Below the pieces are notes generated by a model, which searched no databases, had not been told where the DNA came from, and saw nothing but the letters and a program-made list of their open reading frames with translations. 25,743 nucleotides of DNA from CAZNUP01 sp964609775. Lineage in GTDB: Bacteria > Patescibacteriota > Microgenomatia > JAMCZE01. The stretch is taken from the NCBI GenBank assembly GCA_964609775.1, contig CAZSSJ010000016.1:1-25743 (forward strand), in the 5' to 3' direction. Position numbers and translations under genes: made by a program. Of the stretch, positions 15,422 through 21,976 are shown piece after piece (within the stretch, counting starts at the first letter, position 1; every line of letters starts with the position of its first letter).

Positions 15422-15742
15422 AGACGAGATTTTAGCAGATGAAAACAGGGAAAGCTGATAGAAATCAGTTTACCCACATATTAGTTGCTTGGCCGATCGT
15501 TTTCAACCGGCGTTTTCTTTAGTAATTAATAGTAGCAGTAGTAGTAGGCGGCGGGGATAAGTGCAAGGAATCGTTAATCATCAATCATCAATCATCAATC
15601 AAAGAAAATTGGTGATGTGGATAAGATCTCTGGTGGAACGTTGATAAGTTTTGGGCATAAGTGTGGATAAGTGTGGATAGGTGAAAAGATGGGATTAATT
15701 GGCCACTTATCCCCTATTGTGAGACGGAGATATGCACACGGG
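15422..15742. other. oriC: Chromosomal replication origin (oriC) between dnaA and dnaN
   Basis: The gap holds an ordered origin. An AT-rich stretch (about 15515-15529) leads into six trinucleotides, TAG-TAG-CAG-TAG-TAG-TAG (15530-15547), which match a DnaA-trio. A GC-rich block GGCGGCGGGG (15547-15556) leads into a degenerate DnaA box (CGGGGATAA, 15552-15560). A 7-base AATCATC array follows (15576-15603), then a DnaA-box cluster: TGTGGATAA at 15616-15624 and 15662-15670 (both perfect), TGTGGATAG at 15672-15680, and weaker matches at 15639-15647, 15652-15660 and, reversed, 15707-15715. TTACCCACA at 15470-15478 is a further near match. The trio, GC block and box order and direction match the bacterial basal unwinding system. 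Confidence 0.85.
15576..15603. repeat. AATCATC heptamer array inside oriC
   Basis: Three exact AATCATC units (15576-15596) are followed by a variant AATCAAA. The array sits between the DnaA-trio/GC block and the main DnaA-box cluster, where it could act as a spacer or a protein-binding iteron. Confidence 0.85.
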
Positions 15743-17119
15743 TCAGGAAGGTGAGATGTTGAGGCGCTGCTGAAGCTGGCTGATATCAGACTGAATTTTG
15801 GAGTTGTTTTGAAGAAGGGATTCTATTTTTTTAATGCCATGCAGGACGGTGGTGTGGTCACGACCGCCAATGAAGGAGCCGATTTCATCAAGGGTATAGT
15901 GGGTGTGTTTTTTGAGAAGGTACATCAGGATTTGCCGGGGGATGGCGATCGGTTTGTCGCGCTTCACTCCTTTGATGACCTTCATAGGGATTTCGTAGTG
16001 GGCGCAGATTTCGTCGAGGATGGTTCGAGGCTCGAGATGGCCACCGACTGGAGGCGAGATGATGGGCAGTTTCAGGGTCTCAGCGACGAAGTCGGGGGTG
16101 ATTTCCTGGTGCTCGGAGGCGGCTTTAGAGATGATAATTTGGATGGCGCCATCGAGCGTGCGAATATTGTCCGTGTTGTTGGCAATTAGTGAGGCAACAG
16201 TTGTGGATAACTCTATACCTCTTTTTTTCGCTTTTAGTTGGCAAATCGCAGTTTTTAATTCGGAGTCGGGAGTGGAAATGTCGGCGACCAGCCCCCCTTC
16301 AAAACGACTCTTTAAGCGATCAGCAAGATCTTTGATGTCAGCCGGTTTGCGATCGGAAGTCATGATAATCTGACCTTGGCGTTGGTGGAGCGTGTTGAAA
16401 GTGTGAAAGAATTCCTCCTGGGCGGTGTCCTTGCCAGAGAAAAACTGAATGTCGTCGATCAGGAGGGCGTCGGCTGAACGGTATTTGTCTTTGAAGTCCT
16501 GAGTGTTCTGTTTTCGGATGCCGCGAATTATTTCGTTGGTGAATTGTTCACCGGAGGCGTAGACGACGCGGGCGCGGGGGTTCCTTCGGAGAATTTCGTG
16601 GCCGATGGCCTGCATGAGGTGGGTCTTGCCAACGCCGACACCACCCCAAATGAAGAAGGGATTATAGTTTTTTCCGGGGTCTTTGATGACCGCTTGGGCG
16701 GCGGCGAAGGCAAGCTGGTTGCTGGTCGAAACACAAAATTCCTCGAGAATGAAGTCGGGATGCAAGCCGGTGGCTTTGACGGCTTCCTTGATGGCCTCTT
16801 GATCTTCTTTTGGAGTTTCAAAAAGAGGGCCGGCCTCCTCAGTGGCTAGTGGCTGGTTGCTAGTGACTGGTTGATCGTTTACCTCAAAGATCAGACTTAG
16901 GGGTGATTGGTGGGAGATTTTTTGCAGGGAGGTTTGGATTAGAGCATAATATCGGGCATTGGCTTGGTCGGCGACTCCCCGGTTGAGAAAGCCGATTTTG
17001 GCAATGCTGTTTTCCAGGGAAAGGAGCTGGCTGTTTTTGAAATAGAGGCCGAGGTTTTGTTTGCCCAGGTCAACCTCGAGCTCGCCGAGGACCAGTTTCC
17101 AGATTTCATTGAGATCCAT
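15743..17119 (-). CDS. dnaA: Chromosomal replication initiator DnaA
   Basis: The protein has 458 aa from the ATG at 17119 (MDLNEIWKLVLGELEVDL), preferred over an in-frame GTG at 17137 that lies inside a hairpin. Domain I (about 1-75) is followed by a short domain II linker. The AAA+ domain has Walker A GGVGVGKTHL (159-168), Walker B LLIDDIQFF and RLKSRFEGGL. The C-terminal DNA-binding domain has the signature GRDHTTVLHGIKKIE. It binds the TGTGGATAA boxes of the adjacent origin. A perfect box also lies inside the gene at 16202-16210 and another in its promoter, suggesting autoregulation. Linker residues 82-93 are encoded by five 7-base repeats. Confidence 0.97.
   Translation of the reverse strand: MDLNEIWKLVLGELEVDLGKQNLGLYFKNSQLLSLENSIAKIGFLNRGVADQANARYYALIQTSLQKISHQSPLSLIFEVNDQPVTSNQPLATEEAGPLFETPKEDQEAIKEAVKATGLHPDFILEEFCVSTSNQLAFAAAQAVIKDPGKNYNPFFIWGGVGVGKTHLMQAIGHEILRRNPRARVVYASGEQFTNEIIRGIRKQNTQDFKDKYRSADALLIDDIQFFSGKDTAQEEFFHTFNTLHQRQGQIIMTSDRKPADIKDLADRLKSRFEGGLVADISTPDSELKTAICQLKAKKRGIELSTTVASLIANNTDNIRTLDGAIQIIISKAASEHQEITPDFVAETLKLPIISPPVGGHLEPRTILDEICAHYEIPMKVIKGVKRDKPIAIPRQILMYLLKKHTHYTLDEIGSFIGGRDHTTVLHGIKKIESLLQNNSKIQSDISQLQQRLNISPS
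16841..16875. repeat. Heptamer array inside the dnaA linker
   Basis: Five consecutive 7-base units AGTGGCT, AGTGGCT, GGTTGCT, AGTGACT and GGTTGAT (plus-strand reading) encode the DnaA domain II linker (around VTSNQPLAT). The period is not a multiple of three, so each unit is read in a shifting frame. Confidence 0.8.
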
Positions 17120-17133
17120 ACGATAATGAAACT

Positions 17134-17222
17134 CCACGGGCTTACGCCCGTGGTGTCTTTCGCTACAGGCTTCGCCTGAGTTTCTTTTCGAGCTTGCTTC
17201 ACCCTTGGGCTCACGCCCAAGG
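17134..17222. repeat. Cluster of short palindromes in the dnaA leader
   Basis: Three perfect hairpins stand in the dnaA 5' region. They are CCACGGGC/GCCCGTGG with loop TTAC (17134-17153), CAGGC/GCCTG with loop TTC (17166-17178), and CCTTGGGC/GCCCAAGG with loop TCAC (17203-17222). The first ends 14 bases before the dnaA ATG, so the leader RNA would be heavily folded near the ribosome-binding region. Confidence 0.75.
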
Positions 17223-17284
17223 TACTCGCAAGTTCAAAAATAGAACTAGTTAAATTGAGAAAGTTGATTGTCTGTTTGAGCAGG

Positions 17285-17313
17285 ATAATAGGGAGTTATC
17301 CACAAAAAAGCAA
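17285..17313 (-). promoter_or_regulatory. dnaA promoter with a DnaA box in its spacer
   Basis: On the minus strand there is TTGCTT (17308-17313), a 17-base spacer and TATTAT (17285-17290). A perfect DnaA box (TTATCCACA, plus strand 17296-17304) occupies the spacer, so DnaA binding should block RNA polymerase. Transcription from here gives a leader of about 150 bases carrying the hairpins. Confidence 0.65.
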
Positions 17314-17350
17314 TATATACAAAGGTCTCAAGTCATGAGATAATGAGCAG

Positions 17351-17497
17351 ATGCCGAAGAGAGTTTATCAGCCGAAGAAACGGAAACGGGCGCGAAAACA
17401 CGGCTATCGGGCGCGGATGGGCACGTCTGGGGGAAGAAAGGTTTTAAAACGGCGAAGACTTAAGGGTAGAAAGAAGTTAACAGTGACTAAAAAGTGA
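17351..17497 (+). CDS. rpmH: Ribosomal protein L34 (bL34)
   Basis: This 48-aa, very basic protein begins MPKRVYQPKKRKRARKHGYR and contains the L34 hallmark GFxxRM-type segment, here HGYRARMGTSGGRKVLKRRR. It is part of the large ribosomal subunit. The gene is divergent from dnaA and heads the rpmH-rnpA-yidD-yidC-jag cluster, which is the standard arrangement at bacterial origins. The tail LKGRKKLTVTKK is normal. Confidence 0.96.
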   Translation: MPKRVYQPKKRKRARKHGYRARMGTSGGRKVLKRRRLKGRKKLTVTKK

Positions 17498-17502
17498 GTG
17501 GC

Positions 17503-17525
17503 AAGTTATTAAGTTATTAGTTATT
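17503..17525. repeat. AAGTTATT short tandem repeat after rpmH
   Basis: AAGTTATT occurs twice (17503-17518) and is followed by AGTTATT (17519-17525), in the gap between rpmH and rnpA. Confidence 0.6.
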
Positions 17526-17578
17526 CGTATACCAGAAACTCAATAACAAATAATTTTGCACTTATTTACTTCTTGGTG

Positions 17579-17917
17579 TTGCTTCGAAAATCACTGATTC
17601 CTCTTAAATCAGAGTTTGGAAGAATCAGGACTTCCGGGAAGATGTATGATTCCCCCGCTTTTGGATTAGTAGTTGCATTCAGAGGGGCCGGAGAGAACGC
17701 CCGGGCGGCGTTTGTGGTGAGTAAGAAGATTTCTTTGAAATCGACTGTCAGGCACCAGGTGAAGAGGAAGCTTTCAGATGCTGTGCAAAAATACTTGCCG
17801 AGATTACCGAAGAGTGCGGAGTTGGTGTTTTTGGCTAAAGGCGAGGCGGTGAACCATCGGAGGGAAGAGTTGGAAAGGGAAATTGGAGAGGTGCTCAAGA
17901 GAGCGAAACTCCTTTAG
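17579..17917 (+). CDS. rnpA: Ribonuclease P protein component
   Basis: The product has 112 aa from the TTG at 17579, which gives a family-like MLRKSLIPLKSEF; in-frame GTG and TTG codons at 17576 and 17573 are alternatives. The RnpA signature is visible as AFVVSKKISLKSTVRHQVKRKL. The usual RNR of this motif reads RHQ here, a mild departure. With the RNase P RNA it matures tRNA 5' ends. It lies between rpmH and yidD as usual. No ATG and no clear ribosome-binding site are present. Confidence 0.92.
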   Translation: MLRKSLIPLKSEFGRIRTSGKMYDSPAFGLVVAFRGAGENARAAFVVSKKISLKSTVRHQVKRKLSDAVQKYLPRLPKSAELVFLAKGEAVNHRREELEREIGEVLKRAKLL

Positions 17918-17918
17918 A

Positions 17919-17967
17919 GACAAGGCTTAAGGATTAAGGTCTAAGGTTTAAGGACTAAGGGACTAGA
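17919..17967. repeat. NNTAAGG heptamer array between rnpA and yidD
   Basis: The units are CTTAAGG, ATTAAGG, TCTAAGG, TTTAAGG and ACTAAGG (17926-17960), preceded by GACAAGG (17919-17925). The last five bases are constant while the first two vary in every unit. The array starts just after the rnpA stop and fills the gap to yidD. Confidence 0.85.
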
Positions 17968-17977
17968 CGCATTAGAT

Positions 17978-18217
17978 GTGATGAAGAAAGGAGTGCTTTT
18001 TCTAATTCGGTTTTACCAGAAGTATGTGTCGATGGACACGGGAGTGTTGAAGTGGTTGTTTTTGACTGAGCGGACGTGCCGGTTTATGCCGAGGTGCAGT
18101 GAATACACTTATCAGGTGGTTTTGAAGTGTGGTACAATTAAAGGACTTTATTTAGGATTTAGACGGATTTTACGGTGTAATCCTTGGAACCTTGGCGGAG
18201 TGGATCCTCTCCCCTAG
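17978..18217 (+). CDS. yidD: Membrane protein insertion efficiency factor YidD
   Basis: This small protein (79 aa from GTG 17978, or 78 aa from the adjacent ATG 17981) has the YidD cysteine motifs CRFMPRCSEY and RCNPWNLGGVDPLP. An insertion (MDTGVLKWLFLTE) separates the N-terminal amphipathic helix from the first Cys motif. It is thought to assist YidC-dependent insertion at the membrane. The stop is 6 bases before the yidC ATG. Confidence 0.95.
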   Translation: MMKKGVLFLIRFYQKYVSMDTGVLKWLFLTERTCRFMPRCSEYTYQVVLKCGTIKGLYLGFRRILRCNPWNLGGVDPLP

Positions 18218-18223
18218 TTTTTT

Positions 18224-18976
18224 ATGCAACTGATCGGTGATTTTTTTCTGCAGGTAATATTGTTTATCTATAACACGATTGCTTTTCAGAATTTGGGGGT
18301 GGCGATTGTGGAAATTGCGATTCTCTCCCGGCTGATTTTTTACCCGTTTATCAAGCAGCAAACACACTACAGCCGAAAGATGAATGAACTGCAGCCGCAC
18401 CTCAAGGCTCTTAAAGAGAAGCACAAAGGAAACCAGCAGGCATTTGCGGCGGCGCAGATGGAGCTTTTTAAACAACACGGAGTGAATCCGGCAGCGGGGT
18501 GTCTGCCGGCTGTCGTGCAGATTGTAGTCCTTTTCGGGCTTCTGGGAGCCATGAACAATATTCTGACGATGAAGCTGAACACGCGCTTTTTGATTTGGGA
18601 CATGGCCCAACCGGATAGGATGAATATTTCCGGACTGCCGGTGGCCATTCCGGGAATTCTGGTTGTCGTGGCGGCGGCGACGCAGTTTATTCAGACGAAA
18701 ATGATGATGCCCACCCCCCCAGCCGTGCGCAAGGAGGACAAGCCAGCCGAGAAAGAAGAAAAGAAAGAGTTTATGCAGGAATTTGCCGAAGCGCAGTCGT
18801 CGATGGTGTGGATGTTTCCCCTGCTCTTTTTGTTTCTGGGGACACAGTGGCCGTCGGGACTGGCGCTTTACTGGTCAACTTCGAGTTTGCTGGCGATTGG
18901 TCAGCAATACCGGATTTCGGGACTTGGAGCGTTGGAACAGTACGTGATAAAATTCAGGCAGGTGGTTAGCAGATAG
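18224..18976 (+). CDS. yidC: Membrane protein insertase YidC/Oxa1
   Basis: The 250-aa short form lacks the large periplasmic domain of Gram-negative YidC, as in Gram-positives and CPR bacteria. After a first hydrophobic segment comes AILSRLIFYPF with the conserved groove Arg. A cytoplasmic coiled hairpin follows (MNELQPHLKALKEKHKGN), then VNPAAGCLPAVVQIVVLFGLL and the last helices WPSGLALYWSTSSLLAIGQQY. A Lys/Glu-rich insert (VRKEDKPAEKEEKKEF, about residues 168-185) lies in a loop. It inserts membrane proteins with YidD and the Sec pathway. Confidence 0.95.
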   Translation: MQLIGDFFLQVILFIYNTIAFQNLGVAIVEIAILSRLIFYPFIKQQTHYSRKMNELQPHLKALKEKHKGNQQAFAAAQMELFKQHGVNPAAGCLPAVVQIVVLFGLLGAMNNILTMKLNTRFLIWDMAQPDRMNISGLPVAIPGILVVVAAATQFIQTKMMMPTPPAVRKEDKPAEKEEKKEFMQEFAEAQSSMVWMFPLLFLFLGTQWPSGLALYWSTSSLLAIGQQYRISGLGALEQYVIKFRQVVSR

Positions 18977-18997
18977 TAAGGTAGAAAGATAGTAAGG
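18971..18997. repeat. AGATAGTAAGG direct repeat at the yidC stop
   Basis: AGATAGTAAGG occurs at 18971-18981 and 18987-18997, with the yidC stop codon in the first copy. Confidence 0.6.
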
Positions 18998-19014
18998 CAG
19001 AGAGGCTTTAAAGT

Positions 19015-19539
19015 ATGGCGAAAAGCACAAAAACAAAAGTTGACGAGAAGAGGACAGAGGTGATAAAAGAAGTGACGGAGGAGTTGCTTTTGAAGATGGG
19101 GGTGGTGGCGGGGGTGGAGGTGATGGACAAGGGAGACCCTTCGGCAATCTCAGGGCAAGGTGATTTATACCAAGTTAACTTGGCGACGGAGGAATCGGGG
19201 CTGCTCATTGGCTATCATGGCGAGACACTTCAATCGTTCCAGGTCATTTTAGGGCAATTGGTGTTTAAGCGCTTGGGTGAATGGGTGCGGGTTGTTGTTG
19301 AAGTTGGTGACTATCGGGCTAAGCGGGAAGAGCAACTGACGGCAATGGCGCAATCTTGGGCAGCACAGGCAATTTCGACGGGATTGCCGGTCTATGTTCC
19401 CTTTCTGCCTCCTGGGGAGCGAAGGATTGTCCATTTGGCACTTCAAGGCAGAGAGGATGTGGAATCTTACTCCGAGGGTGAAGGGCGGAACCGGAGGTTG
19501 GTAATTAAGGCTAAAGTGTCTTCCCAGGATTCTTCTTGA
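19015..19539 (+). CDS. jag: KH-R3H RNA-binding protein Jag/KhpB
   Basis: This 174-aa protein has a KH domain with the GYHG loop (66-69, SGLLIGYHGETLQSFQVILG) and a C-terminal R3H domain with PPGERRIVHLAL. The separate N-terminal Jag_N domain of firmicute proteins is absent, which is common in CPR bacteria. It is an RNA-binding regulator linked with cell division and envelope growth. It is last in the rpmH-to-jag cluster. Its TGA (19537-19539) lies inside the TTGACA of the following toxin-antitoxin promoter. Confidence 0.92.
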   Translation: MAKSTKTKVDEKRTEVIKEVTEELLLKMGVVAGVEVMDKGDPSAISGQGDLYQVNLATEESGLLIGYHGETLQSFQVILGQLVFKRLGEWVRVVVEVGDYRAKREEQLTAMAQSWAAQAISTGLPVYVPFLPPGERRIVHLALQGREDVESYSEGEGRNRRLVIKAKVSSQDSS

Positions 19540-19570
19540 CAAAGTGTACACCACCTGATATGGTGTATGT
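19536..19570 (+). promoter_or_regulatory. Leaderless promoter plus operator of the second toxin-antitoxin pair
   Basis: TTGACA (19536-19541), a 17-base spacer and TATGGT (19559-19564) are followed by six bases to the ATG. The inverted repeat TACACCA/TGGTGTA (19547-19553 and 19561-19567) covers the -10. The -35 overlaps the jag stop codon. Confidence 0.8.
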
Positions 19571-19834
19571 ATGAAAAGGTATCAGGTTTATCTTAATCCT
19601 TATCCGGTGACTATTTTTGATGAAGTGGAGGAGTTGACGGATATTTCCCGGTCGAAGATTATTAGGGATAGTCTTGATCGTGTGGCGCAAAATATAGCAC
19701 AGGTGTTGGCTGCAGTGAAGCCAAGACCAAGTAAGACCTTTGTGCTTGAAAAAATGGCGGGATTTATTAAAAGTGGAAAGAAAACTGACTACGCATCTTC
19801 CGTTGATGATATTTACACTGACTATCGAGACTAA
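19571..19834 (+). CDS. Ribbon-helix-helix-type antitoxin
   Basis: The 87-aa product begins MKRYQVYLNPYPVTIFDEVE and continues with DISRSKIIRDSLDRVAQNI, a ribbon-helix-helix-like pattern. The C-terminal half, ending VDDIYTDYRD, is acidic and probably binds the toxin. The gene precedes the PIN toxin by 5 bases and has its own palindromic operator. Its expected roles are toxin neutralisation and autorepression. Confidence 0.8.
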   Translation: MKRYQVYLNPYPVTIFDEVEELTDISRSKIIRDSLDRVAQNIAQVLAAVKPRPSKTFVLEKMAGFIKSGKKTDYASSVDDIYTDYRD

Positions 19835-19839
19835 TTTCT

Positions 19840-20280
19840 ATGGCACTTGGTCCTCCGAGAATTTTTATTGATACGGGAGCTTTGGTAGCATACTTCCGAG
19901 AGAAAGAACAGTGGCATTCTGAGGTTAAAACTGCGTATAAAAATTACCAACAGTTGGGGGTTTCTTTTTTAACAACGAATTACGTACTAGGTGAACTTTT
20001 TACTTGGGCATCGCGGATAGTGACTGTGGTTGAGGTGAGGAGGTTGGTTGAGGGTATACAATTGGCAGTTGAACTGGGTGAACTGAGGGTTTTGTATGCG
20101 GATGCTGAGATTGACAGGAGGGCCAGGGAGATTCTGGTGAAGTTTTTTGAACACAGAGTGTCTTTTCCTGACGCAGTTACCTATTTGGTGTGTAAGGACT
20201 TCAAGATTGATGAAGTTTTTACACTGGATGAGGATTTTCGGAAGATGGGCTTAGTGACGGCACCAAACATTAGAGGTTAG
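19840..20280 (+). CDS. PIN-domain toxin (VapC-like)
   Basis: This 146-aa protein has acidic PIN residues D11 (FIDTGALVAYF), E52 (YVLGELF), D111 (SFPDAVTYL) and D130/D132 (TLDEDF). The layout matches the VapC-type ribonucleases with the FPDA motif. It is likely to cleave a specific RNA when released from the antitoxin encoded directly upstream. All key residues are present, so it should be active. There is no ribosome-binding site, and translation is probably coupled to the antitoxin. Confidence 0.88.
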   Translation: MALGPPRIFIDTGALVAYFREKEQWHSEVKTAYKNYQQLGVSFLTTNYVLGELFTWASRIVTVVEVRRLVEGIQLAVELGELRVLYADAEIDRRAREILVKFFEHRVSFPDAVTYLVCKDFKIDEVFTLDEDFRKMGLVTAPNIRG

Positions 20281-20305
20281 ATCGCGGCGGTAGCGGAGGC
20301 GTCGG

Positions 20306-20343
20306 TTGACAAAGATTGTTAAAAGTAATAAAATATTACTAGT
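20306..20343 (+). promoter_or_regulatory. Near-leaderless promoter plus operator of the third toxin-antitoxin pair
   Basis: TTGACA (20306-20311), a 17-base spacer and TAAAAT (20329-20334) are followed by nine bases to the ATG at 20344. The inverted repeat AGTAATA/TATTACT (20324-20330 and 20334-20340, three bases apart) covers the -10. Confidence 0.8.
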
Positions 20344-20643
20344 ATGAATATTGGAATAATTACCCAACCGAACGTCAAGGGTCAGATTGTGATCCCCAAA
20401 GACATAAGGGACAGTTTAGGCATTAATGAACAAACGAACTTGAATATTACGATGTTGGGTGATGCTATTTACATTAAGCCGGTAACGAGTGTTTACAGTA
20501 AGCTGGACGACGATGATTATCTCAAAATTTTAGCCCGGACGAGGGGCGCTTGGGGACCTGCCAGTAAAGAAGAAATCGGGAGGGAAAAAGCTAGGAGAAA
20601 ACTGGAGTTGGCTGCTTCGGCGAGAAGGAAAAAGGCATGGTAG
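20344..20643 (+). CDS. AbrB/SpoVT-type antitoxin
   Basis: The 99-aa product has a swapped-hairpin AbrB domain (about residues 5-50: VKGQIVIPKDIRDSLGI, then DAIYIKPV). A basic C-terminal helix follows (EEIGREKARRKLELAASARRKKAW) for toxin binding. Its last codons overlap the toxin start (ATG at 20637, stop at 20641-20643). Autoregulation through the palindrome over its -10 is expected. Its toxin partner carries a nonsense codon, so the antitoxin may now be an orphan repressor. Confidence 0.85.
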   Translation: MNIGIITQPNVKGQIVIPKDIRDSLGINEQTNLNITMLGDAIYIKPVTSVYSKLDDDDYLKILARTRGAWGPASKEEIGREKARRKLELAASARRKKAW

Positions 20644-21014
20644 TTTTAGATACAAATATTGTCATTGATCATCTACGGACGAAGAATCCCCAGTCGAGGT
20701 TGGAACAATTTAGAGCAAATTTTCCTCAGGATGAATTAGCTGTTTCAATAGTTACGATTTAGGAGCTATTTGAAGGAGAAAGTACTCGAAATGAGTTGGA
20801 AGAAACTTTTCTGTTAGCAACTTTGCGGGGGGTCAGACTTGTTCCCTACAACATAGAGGTTGCGCAAGTTGCGGGGAAACTAGCCCGGGATCTTGGCCGC
20901 CCAATTGATTTTCCTGATGCGGCGATTGCGGCAACGGCAATTGCTAATGGAGCAAGGCTGGCCACTTTAAATAAAAAGGATTTTGTCGGGATTAAGGATT
21001 TAGAGCTTCTATAG
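20637..21014 (+). pseudogene. PIN-domain toxin (VapC-like) with an in-frame TAG
   Basis: From the ATG at 20637 the frame reads VVLDTNIVIDHL (first PIN Asp, D5) to VSIVTI. It then meets TAG at 20760-20762 (codon 42), and continues ELFEG with the catalytic Glu, PIDFPDAAIAATA with the third acidic residue, and TLNKKDFVG, to a stop at 21014. Relatives usually have Tyr or Ala at this point in T-I-x-E-L, so a single base change (TAT or TAC to TAG) explains the break. As given, only 41 residues would be made and the toxin would be dead. The rest of the frame shows no decay, so the mutation is recent or is a sequence error. Confidence 0.85.
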
Positions 21015-21017
21015 TAG

Positions 21018-21427
21018 ATGAAACCGAAAGTTGCATTTGCTCCTGACAAGAGGTTGATGATTATTCTTATCAATTGGTTAAAGACGTGTTTAACGTTGAA
21101 GGAGCTTTATTAACAAATGAGTCGACGTTAGAGGATTTTGATAGCGGTTTCGGAATTTTGGGACATAAACTGGTTCCTTTAAGCAAGGTGCCGAACGGCA
21201 AGAGAAAGCATTACGCGAAGCAAATACCGAAATTTACAAATGAGGAAAGCTATTCTGTTTGGTATCCCCCATTATCTTCTAAAGAGTTAGGAACAATTGC
21301 CGGGGCCAGACGGAAGTATTTAGTAGGTCTAGTGGAAGGAACTTACAAAGTATCCTTGAAGAATTATCCTAAAGGTGAGCCACTGTATATTTGGAAAGTA
21401 GCAGAATTTATTAGGAGGGTGAATTGA
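21018..21427 (+). pseudogene. Hypothetical protein, probably frameshifted near its start
   Basis: The main frame (open from 21047; first start-like codon TTG 21074, 117 aa) encodes a soluble protein. It contains FNVEGALLTNESTLEDF, ESYSVWYPPLSSKELG and a C-terminal YIWKVAEFIRRVN. No family was recognised. Just upstream an ATG at 21018 opens MKPKVAFAPDK in another frame. Adding one base near 21051 would join it to EVDDYSYQLVKDVF and give a full-length protein. This suggests a one-base deletion, but a real start at 21074 cannot be excluded. It follows the broken toxin by 3 bases. Confidence 0.5.
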
Positions 21428-21437
21428 TTACGCATTT

Positions 21438-21890
21438 CTAGATTGCCAGCCGGTAGCGGAGGCGGGCGAGGAAATTGTTCAGAGAATTGCTGTGAGGCCA
21501 GTGGACGTGGGCGCGGTCTTCGATGTGAGCCTGGGTGTGGGCGATTTCGGCTTGGGTTTTGGCGGCGGTGGCCATTTCCCGACTTTCCCCTTTGAGTTGA
21601 GTGTTTTCTACTTCCAACTCATTCAGCCTGACTTTTAGGTCCTCGAGGAGTTTTTGGGTCTTATTTAATTGCGAGTCTTTGCCGGCGATGGTCAGGGTGG
21701 AAGCAGTCCAGCCGGCCAGGCTGAAAATGCCCGCGAGAAGGGTTCCAAAGAGAAGAGCTCCGAAGGCGACAAAATAGAGCGGCAGGGTGAAGGCAAGGGA
21801 ACCGGGGGTGAAGGGAACGATCGTGGCGTTTTGCAGGGCCACATAGGCAAAAAGCCCGCCGAGAATGATGGCAAGAACAAGATTGAGCAT
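21438..21890 (-). CDS. LapA-like (DUF1049) membrane protein
   Basis: This 150-aa protein has two membrane helices (about residues 2-20, NLVLAIILGGLFAYVALQN, and 38-62, LYFVAFGALLFGTLLAGIF). A predicted coiled coil follows (about 75-120, LNKTQKLLEDLKVRLNELEV) and then a His-rich tail. The helix-NATIV-helix-coil layout matches the LapA/DUF1049 family, which has small inner-membrane proteins of uncertain role. AAGG lies about 8 bases before the ATG. It is divergent from the HD-domain gene. Confidence 0.75.
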   Translation of the reverse strand: MLNLVLAIILGGLFAYVALQNATIVPFTPGSLAFTLPLYFVAFGALLFGTLLAGIFSLAGWTASTLTIAGKDSQLNKTQKLLEDLKVRLNELEVENTQLKGESREMATAAKTQAEIAHTQAHIEDRAHVHWPHSNSLNNFLARLRYRLAI

Positions 21891-21942
21891 AAAGAAACCT
21901 TAGAATAAAGGTGTTGTTATTATGTAAAGAACGGGTATGAGA

Positions 21943-21976
21943 TTAATAAGGATTATTGCAATGATATAATCGGCGT
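21943..21976 (+). promoter_or_regulatory. Leaderless extended -10 promoter of the HD-domain gene
   Basis: TATAAT (21965-21970) is preceded by TGA, giving an extended -10, with a weak -35 TTAATA (21943-21948) 16 bases away. Six bases separate the -10 from the ATG at 21977. Confidence 0.6.

Noticed and set aside
15576..15603. CRISPR-like or iteron array
   Set aside because: Units are only 7 bases with no spacers and no cas genes. No plasmid-type Rep protein is present, so plasmid iterons are not supported.
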